A stretch of DNA of 8,210 nt from an uncultured Eubacteriales bacterium (GTDB lineage: Bacteria > Bacillota > Clostridia > Oscillospirales > Acutalibacteraceae): the NCBI GenBank assembly GCA_934630995.1, contig CAKTXU010000064.1:1-8210 (forward strand), given 5' to 3'. This document shows, in pieces, positions 1 through 4,946 of this stretch. The position numbers and the translations under genes were made by a program. The notes below the pieces were generated by a model. The model was given only the letters and a program-made list of their open reading frames with translations, had not been told where the DNA came from and searched no databases. The first letter of the stretch is position 1, and the number at the start of each line of letters is the position of its first letter.

Positions 1-77
1 ATAGCGGAGGGAGGGGGAGTGTGAGGGGGAACCGTCAGGGTTCCCCTCTCGCGCAACAATCACCCGCCCGCAGGCGA

Positions 78-115
78 CAAAAGTGGGAGAAATCGTTCGA
101 TTTCTCCCACTTTTG
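78..115. terminator. Perfect 38-base palindrome, hairpin
   Basis: Positions 78-95 (starting CAAAAGTGGGAG) pair without a mismatch with 98-115 (ending CTCCCACTTTTG) around a two-base centre, giving a very stable stem with A-rich outer left and T-rich outer right arms. The shape suits a bidirectional intrinsic terminator, although no long U tract follows on either side. It may instead be a dispersed intergenic repeat. Confidence 0.5.
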
Positions 116-174
116 CTCAGTTTGGCGTAAATGGACGGCGTAAGCCGGACTTTTTCGACAAGCTGAAACAAACA

Positions 175-209
175 GCAAGAGAGCGCCGTATGGCACGGCG
201 CTCTCTTGC
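175..209. terminator. 15-bp perfect stem-loop, possible terminator
   Basis: GCAAGAGAGCGCCGT (175-189) pairs perfectly with 195-209 around the loop ATGGC. On the minus strand the stem is followed by TGTTTGTTT, a discontinuous T-rich tail, so it could back up termination of the nucleotidyltransferase transcript. On the plus strand only TTT precedes a G run. Confidence 0.45.
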
Positions 210-244
210 TTTGGGGTATTTGAGAAAGGAGGAAGGAAAAGGAA

Positions 245-279
245 GAGGGCGTTGCGGAAAGAATTCCTGCAACACCCTC
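245..279 (-). terminator. Imperfect hairpin downstream of the nucleotidyltransferase
   Basis: GAGGGCGTTGC (245-255) pairs with GCAACACCCTC (269-279) with one C/A mismatch, and a few further pairs extend the stem towards an AATTC-containing loop. On the minus strand it lies about 90 bases past the stop codon of the 371-1171 gene and is followed by TTCCTTTTCCTTCC. It shares the GGGYGTTGC/GCAACRCCC arms with hairpins at 1221-1253 and 8011-8047. Confidence 0.5.
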
Positions 280-370
280 AGTATACCGGACAGCCTTTGC
301 AGAGGCAACAACAAAAGGATGACAATCCGGCAACAATATTGTAACCGCGTATATATACTTTACGGATAAA

Positions 371-1171
371 TTATTGAATACTATGCAGTTCGTTTATATC
401 GGCTGCGAAGCCGTAGGCAGTTTCCAGGCTGGTCAAAAGCCGGGCGTACAGCGTATCCGCCAGGGACAGTCGGGACTCGATGTCCGCGATGCCCGCCGTC
501 TGGCAGAGGCAGGACACCAGAGCGGCCAGATCCGCCGGGAGATGCTGGGATAGATGGACCATCCCATAATCGGCGTGCCGGGGGGTATGCAGCAGGCGGG
601 CCAGGGTAACCAGCGGCTCCACCACATATTTGTGATAGTAGGCGAAGGCTTCGGGATAAAGTCCCCGGCGGCAATATTTCACTACCCGGGCCCGCTGGGC
701 AAAGATTTCCAGGCAGCGGTCGTAGAGGGGCCGCAGGGAGGCTGGCTCCACCGGAGGCGGCGGCAGGATGGTGACGACTCCGCTTTTGTCGAACAGAACC
801 CGGGGATACTCGGCCTCATCCCCTTCAAAAAAGGTGCAGCCCTCGGCGCCACGGCTGTGGCTCTGGATGCAGATATCCAGCAGCAGATAGGGGGAGGTGC
901 CTGTCAGATGAATATTTTTTTGAAAAATCAGCGGATGAGGGTTGGCATGGCTTTCCACAAAATCGGGCTTGCCCACCGGTTCCAGCAGGGATAGACAAAG
1001 CTCCAGGATGTCCTCCTCCCGACCGTCGGCAACGTCCAGCCAGATATCGAGATCGGAATACTCGTCCGTCGTCCCCAATCCGTCTGCGCCCTCCAGCCAA
1101 AGGGCGTGGACGGCGGGATTATTCCGCAACCCCTCCTCCAGAAGACTCAGAATGGTTTCGCGATACTCCAT
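371..1171 (-). CDS. Nucleotidyltransferase, aminoglycoside/lincosamide-modifying type
   Basis: The 266-residue product has an N-terminal nucleotidyltransferase fold and a helical C-terminal half. The active-site signature lies at residues 28-44: a glycine (G28) then, eleven residues after it, Asp-40, Leu, Asp-42, the usual D-x-D metal-binding pair. A likely third carboxylate is D99 in LLLDI. The Gly-Ser expected before D-x-D is Gly-Ala-Asp here, a departure from the classical motif. Length and layout resemble lincosamide and aminoglycoside nucleotidyltransferases, which transfer NMP from an NTP to a drug hydroxyl, but many relatives have no known substrate, so resistance is not claimed. The start is the ATG at 1171 because GGAAAGGAG ends nine bases upstream; in-frame ATGs at 1207 and 1231 lack such a site, and the one at 1231 lies inside the terminator hairpin of nrdJ. 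It is transcribed in the same direction as nrdJ but separated by a terminator, so it may depend on read-through or a weak promoter not resolved here. The protein would be cytoplasmic; no signal peptide is seen. Confidence 0.85.
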   Translation of the reverse strand: MEYRETILSLLEEGLRNNPAVHALWLEGADGLGTTDEYSDLDIWLDVADGREEDILELCLSLLEPVGKPDFVESHANPHPLIFQKNIHLTGTSPYLLLDICIQSHSRGAEGCTFFEGDEAEYPRVLFDKSGVVTILPPPPVEPASLRPLYDRCLEIFAQRARVVKYCRRGLYPEAFAYYHKYVVEPLVTLARLLHTPRHADYGMVHLSQHLPADLAALVSCLCQTAGIADIESRLSLADTLYARLLTSLETAYGFAADINELHSIQ

Positions 1172-1214
1172 GGCGGCCGCTCCTTTCCACAAGTTGTGTG
1201 TTTTCATCACCGAC

Positions 1215-1253
1215 AAAAAAGGGCGCTGCAAAATGTATCATTTTGCAACGCCC
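1215..1253 (-). terminator. Intrinsic terminator of nrdJ
   Basis: GGGCGCTGCAAAATG (1221-1235) pairs with CATTTTGCAACGCCC (1239-1253) with a single C/A mismatch and a three-base loop. Read on the minus strand the stem is followed directly by TTTTTT (1220-1215), the classical intrinsic-terminator arrangement, about 95 bases past the nrdJ stop. Two smaller hairpins lie between it and the stop: 1327-1346 (seven pairs, CATGCAC/GTGCATG) directly after the stop codon, and 1302-1320 (ACAGG/CCTGT). Confidence 0.85.
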
Positions 1254-1346
1254 CGGAAAAACCGTGTCCGGGCTATCAATCGCCGCCCGTATACCGCGTT
1301 TACAGGACGCCGCGCCCTGTCTCTTGCATGCACTCGCGGGTGCATG

Positions 1347-3617
1347 TCAGCCGCATTTGGAATAGCCGCAGTTGCGGCACATGACGCAGCCGCCCTCATG
1401 CTCGACCTTGGCGCCGCATTCCGGGCATTCCCGGATGTGGGCGGCGACGGCGGATACTGCCGCCGGCTTGGCGGGCTCGGACAGCTCCGCCGGGGTGACG
1501 TGGACGCCCGCGGCCTGGAATTCCTTGGAGGCAACCACCTTTTCGATAACCCGGGCAATGGCGTCGGGACAGGAGGTGCACTTCATCCCCTGCTGACGGA
1601 TGGTGGAGGGACAGCGGATGCCCCGGAGCTGGCTGGTGATGGTTTTTACATCCATCCCCGAGCGCAGGGCGATAGACACCAGCCGGGAGGTGGCCTCCGA
1701 CTGGGAGGGGCAGCCACCAGCCTTGCCGGTGTTGGTAAAGACCTCGCAAATGCCGTTTTCATCGTAGTTGACGGTGATGTAAAGATTGCCGCAGCCGATG
1801 GCTACCTTCTCAGTCAGGCCCTGGGTCACGTCGGGCCGGGGGCGGGGCGTGATGACCAGGGGCACGGCCGGTGCGGGAGCGGGAGCCGTTTCCTTGTTCT
1901 CGCCGTCCTTCTTGGCCAGGTTGAGCACCTGGATTTCCCGGCTGCCGTCGCGGTAGATGGTGACGCCCTTGCAGCCCAGGGTGAAGGCCAGACGGTATAC
2001 CTCCGCGACCTCCTCCTTGGTGGCGTCGTGGGGGAAGTTGACCGTCTTGGAAACGGCGTTGTCGGTATGGTTTTGGAAAGCGGCCTGCATCTCGATATGG
2101 TACATAGGGGAAATGTCGTGAGCGGAGACAAAAACGCGGCGGATGTCGGCGGGGATTTCCTCCATGTGAGCGATGGTGCCCTCCTGGGCGATGCGGTGCA
2201 TCAGTTCTTCGGAATAGAGGCCCCGCTTCTCCAACAGCTCCTTGAGGACAGGATTGACCTCCAGCATTTCGGTGCGGTCCATGACGCTGCGGATAAAGAC
2301 ATAGGAGAAAACCGGCTCCACCCCGGAGGATACCCCCGCGATGATGGAGAGGGTGCCGGTGGGGGCAATGGTGGTGACAGTGGCGTTGCGCAGGGGCTCC
2401 CCGTCCTTGTAGATGCTTTCGGCGAAGAGGGGGAAGGCGCCCCGGGCTTTGGCCAGCCGGGCGCTGGCGCTGCGGCCGGTGGTAGTGATGAAGCCCATCA
2501 GCTTGTCCGCCAGCTTGACCGCCTCGTCGGAATTGTAGGGGATGCCGAGATAGAGGAGCATATCCGCCCAGCCCATGATGCCCAGGCCGATTTTTCTCGT
2601 CTGCTTGGTGGTGAAGTCAATCTGCTCCAGGGGATAGCGGTTGGCGTCGATGACGTTATCCAGAAAATGAACCGCTTTATTCACCGTGTCGGCCAGCTTG
2701 CCCCAGTCGATGGAATAGGCGCCGGCCTCGTCCTTCGCCAGCATCTTGACCAGGTTGATGGAACCCAGGTTGCAGCTCTCATAGGGCAGGAGAGGCTGTT
2801 CGCCGCAGGGATTGGTGGATTCGATTTCCCCCTGAGCGGGTACCACGTTGTCCCGGTTGAGCCGGTCCAGAAAGATGATGCCCGGTTCGCCGTTGCGCCA
2901 GGCGGCGTAGACGATTTTGTCAAAAACCTCCCGGGCACCAAGCTGGCCGACCGGCAGCTTGGTGCTGGGTTCCACGAGATCGTACATTTCGCCCTTTTCC
3001 ACCGCTTCCATGAACTTCTCAGTGATGCCCACGGAAATGTTGAAATTGGTGATGTCGGCGTTGTCCGCCTTGCAGTTGATGAAACCCAGAATGTCGGGAT
3101 GATCGACCCGCAGGATACCCATATTGGCGCCTCGGCGGGTGCCGCCCTGCTTAACGGCCTCCGTGGCCATGTTGAAGACCCGCATGAAGCTGATGGGACC
3201 GCTGGCTACGCCGCCGGTGGAATTGACCGTGCTGCCCGAGGCCCGCAGGCGGGAGAAGGAGAAGCCGGTGCCGCCGCCCGATTTATGGATGAGGGCGGCC
3301 TGCTTGATGGCCTCGAAGATATCCTCCATACTGTCCTCCACAGGCAGCACAAAACAGGCGGACAGCTGCCCCAGGGGACGGCCCGCATTCATCAGGGTGG
3401 GAGAGTTGGGCAGAAATTCCAGGCTGGTCATCAGTTCATAGAACTCCTCCTCCAGCCCCTTGACGTCCGCCTCCGGATCATAATTCAGGTCGGAGGCGGC
3501 GATAGCCTTGGCCACCCGGCGGAATAGCTGCTCCACCGTCTCAATGGGCTTGCCGCCGTCGTCCCGGGCAAGGTACCGGCGTTCCAATACGGTGCGTGCG
3601 TTTTGCGTGATCTCCAT
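1347..3617 (-). CDS. nrdJ: Class II (adenosylcobalamin-dependent) ribonucleoside-diphosphate reductase NrdJ
   Basis: The 756-residue enzyme reduces ribonucleotides to deoxyribonucleotides using coenzyme B12 to generate the cysteine radical, without a separate small subunit and without oxygen. Visible landmarks are SPTLMNAG (72-79), the first redox cysteine C88 in SACFVLPV, the Gly-rich KSGGGTGFSFSRLR stretch (112-125), the active-site N269-P-C271-G-E273 motif holding the radical cysteine and glutamate, the partner cysteine C282 in SCNLGSINL, and the APTGTLSIIAG phosphate-binding loop (418-428). After a Pro/Ala-rich linker (578-595) comes a TSCPD domain (about 600-692, motif at 681-685), then a C-terminal cysteine cluster (C731, C734, C744, C747, C750, C755) that probably binds zinc and may also carry the mobile thiol pair that re-reduces the active site. 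No N-terminal ATP cone is apparent. The ATG start is nine bases after AAAGGG (3632-3627). Length and domain order match intact family members. Regulation is by the NrdR boxes and promoter upstream. Confidence 0.97.
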   Translation of the reverse strand: MEITQNARTVLERRYLARDDGGKPIETVEQLFRRVAKAIAASDLNYDPEADVKGLEEEFYELMTSLEFLPNSPTLMNAGRPLGQLSACFVLPVEDSMEDIFEAIKQAALIHKSGGGTGFSFSRLRASGSTVNSTGGVASGPISFMRVFNMATEAVKQGGTRRGANMGILRVDHPDILGFINCKADNADITNFNISVGITEKFMEAVEKGEMYDLVEPSTKLPVGQLGAREVFDKIVYAAWRNGEPGIIFLDRLNRDNVVPAQGEIESTNPCGEQPLLPYESCNLGSINLVKMLAKDEAGAYSIDWGKLADTVNKAVHFLDNVIDANRYPLEQIDFTTKQTRKIGLGIMGWADMLLYLGIPYNSDEAVKLADKLMGFITTTGRSASARLAKARGAFPLFAESIYKDGEPLRNATVTTIAPTGTLSIIAGVSSGVEPVFSYVFIRSVMDRTEMLEVNPVLKELLEKRGLYSEELMHRIAQEGTIAHMEEIPADIRRVFVSAHDISPMYHIEMQAAFQNHTDNAVSKTVNFPHDATKEEVAEVYRLAFTLGCKGVTIYRDGSREIQVLNLAKKDGENKETAPAPAPAVPLVITPRPRPDVTQGLTEKVAIGCGNLYITVNYDENGICEVFTNTGKAGGCPSQSEATSRLVSIALRSGMDVKTITSQLRGIRCPSTIRQQGMKCTSCPDAIARVIEKVVASKEFQAAGVHVTPAELSEPAKPAAVSAVAAHIRECPECGAKVEHEGGCVMCRNCGYSKCG

Positions 3618-3718
3618 TCTCTGACACCCTTTCTAAACAGGACCGGGACAACGCCGGCCCTGATACATCCTGGATAGCGGGGGGAATGCCCGTCCAGTTA
3701 AAAGTATTTGCAGACTAA

Positions 3719-3747
3719 ATTATACACGAAATGCAAATATATTGTGC
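3719..3747 (-). promoter_or_regulatory. Possible second nrdJ promoter (P2)
   Basis: On the minus strand a perfect TATAAT lies at 3724-3719. The matching -35 region falls inside NrdR box 1 and is poor (GGCACA at 18 bp spacing, three of six matches). If active it would start near 3711 and be covered by NrdR box 1. It is offered only because the -10 is perfect; the upstream promoter is far stronger. Confidence 0.3.
3732..3747. promoter_or_regulatory. NrdR box 1 (promoter-distal)
   Basis: TGCAAATATATTGTGC matches about 11 of 16 positions of the NrdR consensus acaCwATATaTwGtgt, with a well-matched right half (ATATATTGTG) and a degenerate left half. It starts 31 bp from the start of box 2, three helical turns, which is the tandem arrangement established for NrdR. 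Alone it would be weak; the spacing makes it credible. Confidence 0.75.
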
Positions 3748-3762
3748 CTTTTCTTGCAAGCG

Positions 3763-3778
3763 ACACCATATATTGTAT
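3763..3778. promoter_or_regulatory. NrdR box 2 overlapping the -10 element
   Basis: ACACCATATATTGTAT matches 14 of 16 positions of the NrdR consensus. The box covers the whole -10 hexamer of the nrdJ promoter (3777-3772), so bound NrdR would block RNA polymerase. NrdR is an ATP-cone/zinc-finger repressor that senses (d)ATP levels; the repressor gene itself is not in this window. Confidence 0.88.
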
Positions 3779-3800
3779 ATCCGTCGGCGTATAGTGTCAA
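3772..3800 (-). promoter_or_regulatory. nrdJ sigma-70-type promoter (P1)
   Basis: On the minus strand TTGACA (3800-3795) is a perfect -35, followed by exactly 17 bases and TACAAT (3777-3772), five of six for the -10. Initiation is expected near 3765, giving a leader of about 150 nucleotides before the nrdJ ATG at 3617. The -10 is buried in NrdR box 2. Confidence 0.85.
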
Positions 3801-3880
3801 GAGCGACTTTACACCGAAGGTGTGGGAATTTCCCCGTATTTGCCTTCAGCGCTTTTCATGGTACTGTTCATAAAATCCGA

Positions 3881-3909
3881 TAGATTTCGCAGCCGGGACG
3901 CGCTATGAT
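3881..3909 (+). promoter_or_regulatory. Candidate promoter of the 3946 gene
   Basis: TATGAT at 3904-3909 (inside TATGATAATAT) is five of six for a -10. The hexamer 17 bp upstream, TAGATT at 3881-3886, is only a half match to TTGACA. A start near 3916 would give a short leader of about 30 bases ending in the GAGGAGGG ribosome binding site. Confidence 0.4.
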
Positions 3910-3945
3910 AATATCGTCTATACACAGGAAGAGGAGGGATGTACG

Positions 3946-4683
3946 GTGATAAGCGGCTATGCCGGCCTTCAGCTCACGCTGGACGGCGAGATGGAGGCGG
4001 CCAGGGAGAGGCTGGTTTACGCCGTCACCTCCATTATGGATAAGAGCGGTCTCGTCCCCTGCGACCGCGGAAGCGCGGAGCGCACAGTGGCCTTCGTCCG
4101 CACGGAAAAGGGTTTCACCCTGTTCGACGACTGCGCCGATCGGCTGGATATTGTGGCCCTGGATCAGCTGGGGCGGGGGCTGACCCGCCGTTTGCATACC
4201 CGCGGCGTGGGAGTGATGTGCGCGGGGGACGGGATGATGCTCCGTCTGTACGGCGAAGGGTATCTCCGGGACGCTTATCTCTCCGCCCGGGGCGCGTTCA
4301 CCAAAAAGCACGGCTTTTTGTGGTTCCGCTGCCACGGCCGCGCCATCCGCTGGCGGCGCCAGCTGGCGCCGGGGTATACACTCAAGGAGCTGGCCGACGC
4401 CTTTGCCCGCGGGGATCAGGGTGGACGGACGGTCTTTTCCGAGTTGCGTCTGATGCTGGGACTGGACGATACGGCGGATTACGGCTTCGCCTCCATCGAA
4501 AGCGCGGGGTTGCAGGGGGTTGTCACCCTCTATTTCAGGGCCTCCAACCGGGTACGGCCCGGCCTGTTCGGGCGCACGGCCCGTCAAGCGGCCAAGCAGG
4601 CCGCCTCCGGGGCCGGAGTGTATCTGGGTCCGCCCGCGCCGGAAAAGTGCAGTCAATGCGCCGGGCGGGAGGACGGAGAGTAA
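3946..4683 (+). CDS. Uncharacterised 245-residue cytoplasmic protein
   Basis: I do not recognise this protein with confidence. It starts at GTG, seven bases after the strong site GAGGAGGG (3931-3938). An ATG at 3939 sits closer to that site but is in another frame which soon diverges into non-protein-like sequence. The product has no signal peptide or membrane segment. Residues about 48-113 read as an alternating beta and helix pattern: GFTLFDD (56-62), a helix LDQLGRGLTRRLH (72-84), a strand VGVMCAGD (88-95), and LRLYGEGYLRDAY (99-111). This resembles, from memory only, small bacterial proteins with a W/F-x-x-V-Y-D-E ... D-x-D ... LY-x-x-G-x-x-x-D layout of unknown function. A helical segment with GFASI follows at 160-184, and a polar, basic tail ends in CSQC (235-238), a possible metal or redox pair. 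Codon use is GC-rich like nrdJ, so it looks resident. It is divergent from nrdJ and ends 25 bases before a strong terminator, so it is probably monocistronic. Confidence 0.8.
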   Translation: MISGYAGLQLTLDGEMEAARERLVYAVTSIMDKSGLVPCDRGSAERTVAFVRTEKGFTLFDDCADRLDIVALDQLGRGLTRRLHTRGVGVMCAGDGMMLRLYGEGYLRDAYLSARGAFTKKHGFLWFRCHGRAIRWRRQLAPGYTLKELADAFARGDQGGRTVFSELRLMLGLDDTADYGFASIESAGLQGVVTLYFRASNRVRPGLFGRTARQAAKQAASGAGVYLGPPAPEKCSQCAGREDGE

Positions 4684-4708
4684 GGCCAATCCCAGGATTG
4701 TTCCTACA

Positions 4709-4758
4709 AAAAAGGGCACGGCACAACATCCATCAGGATGTTGTGCCGTGCCCTTTTT
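4709..4758. terminator. 23-bp perfect bidirectional terminator
   Basis: AAAAAGGGCACGGCACAACA... (4709-4731) pairs without mismatch with 4736-4758 around the loop ATCA. Both ends carry five A/T residues, so a U run follows the GC stem in either direction. It closes the 3946-4683 transcript and insulates the AT-rich leader of the protease gene. Confidence 0.92.
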
Positions 4759-4946
4759 GAATATATTAAAATATTAACTACATATATGTTGCAAATTTAA
4801 AATATTATATATAATATAAAAATGATGATGGAAATATTTCTATGCAACCATAAAAAGAAGGGGGCGTTTTATCGACAAATTTATCGAACAGAACGGGTGG
4901 ATTAGAGTATAGGGAAGGTTGTTATCAAAGAAAAGGAGTGGTAAGA
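4759..4946 (+). promoter_or_regulatory. AT-rich leader and promoter region of the protease gene
   Basis: Positions 4759-4860 are strikingly AT-rich compared with every neighbour. TATAAT at 4810-4815 is a perfect -10; the nearest -35-like hexamer is TTGCAA at 4789-4794 with only 15 bp between, so the promoter is not certain. GTTGCA (4788-4793) and TGCAAC (4843-4848) form an inverted repeat flanking the -10. AAAAGGAG (4931-4938) is the ribosome binding site, eight bases before the ATG at 4947. The untranslated leader would be about 125 bases. Confidence 0.5.

Larger units (their letters stand above)
1..370. other. Gene-free stretch rich in inverted repeats
   Basis: No reading frame here has both a ribosome binding site and protein-like composition. 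The stretch contains a modest hairpin at 26-46 (eight pairs, GGGGAACC against GGTTCCCC), three stronger hairpins annotated separately, a purine-rich run at about 218-250, and two small palindromes (333-342 ACAATATTGT and 349-358 GTATATATAC). It lies downstream of the minus-strand nucleotidyltransferase, so some of the hairpins probably end that transcript. The left-edge frames on the plus strand close at position 24, at position 2, or after about 145 bases of non-protein-like sequence, so no partial gene is called. Confidence 0.6.
3618..3945. other. Divergent intergenic region between nrdJ and the 3946 gene
   Basis: This 328-base region contains no gene. It holds the nrdJ promoter and NrdR boxes (annotated separately), an approximately 150-nucleotide nrdJ leader, and a weaker plus-strand promoter candidate near 3881-3909. 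The leader was checked for a cobalamin riboswitch because the enzyme uses B12; no B12-box-like or GGTGAAA-like sequence was seen and it is short for that class. A G7 run lies at 3679-3685 within the leader. Confidence 0.7.

Noticed and set aside
117..314. Small minus-strand frame near the left edge
   Set aside because: It runs through two strong hairpins and a purine tract, is rich in Arg/Pro/Leu, and has no convincing start.
554..994. Plus-strand frame opposite the nucleotidyltransferase
   Set aside because: It is antisense to a gene with a clear active-site motif and good start; its own composition is unremarkable and no start signal was seen.
942..3527. An 861-codon open frame on the plus strand antisense to nrdJ
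   Set aside because: It lies almost wholly opposite the conserved nrdJ sequence, has Gly/Asp/Val-rich low-information composition expected from reading GC-rich codons backwards, and lacks a ribosome binding site at its start.
3618..3765. Cobalamin riboswitch in the nrdJ leader
   Set aside because: The leader is only about 150 bases and shows no B12 box or other conserved riboswitch segments; the NrdR boxes explain the regulation.
3868..4719. 283-codon minus-strand frame opposite the 3946-4683 gene
   Set aside because: Its start lies in the 4709-4758 terminator hairpin, it has no ribosome binding site, and the sense gene has GAGGAGGG, a start and a terminator in the right places.
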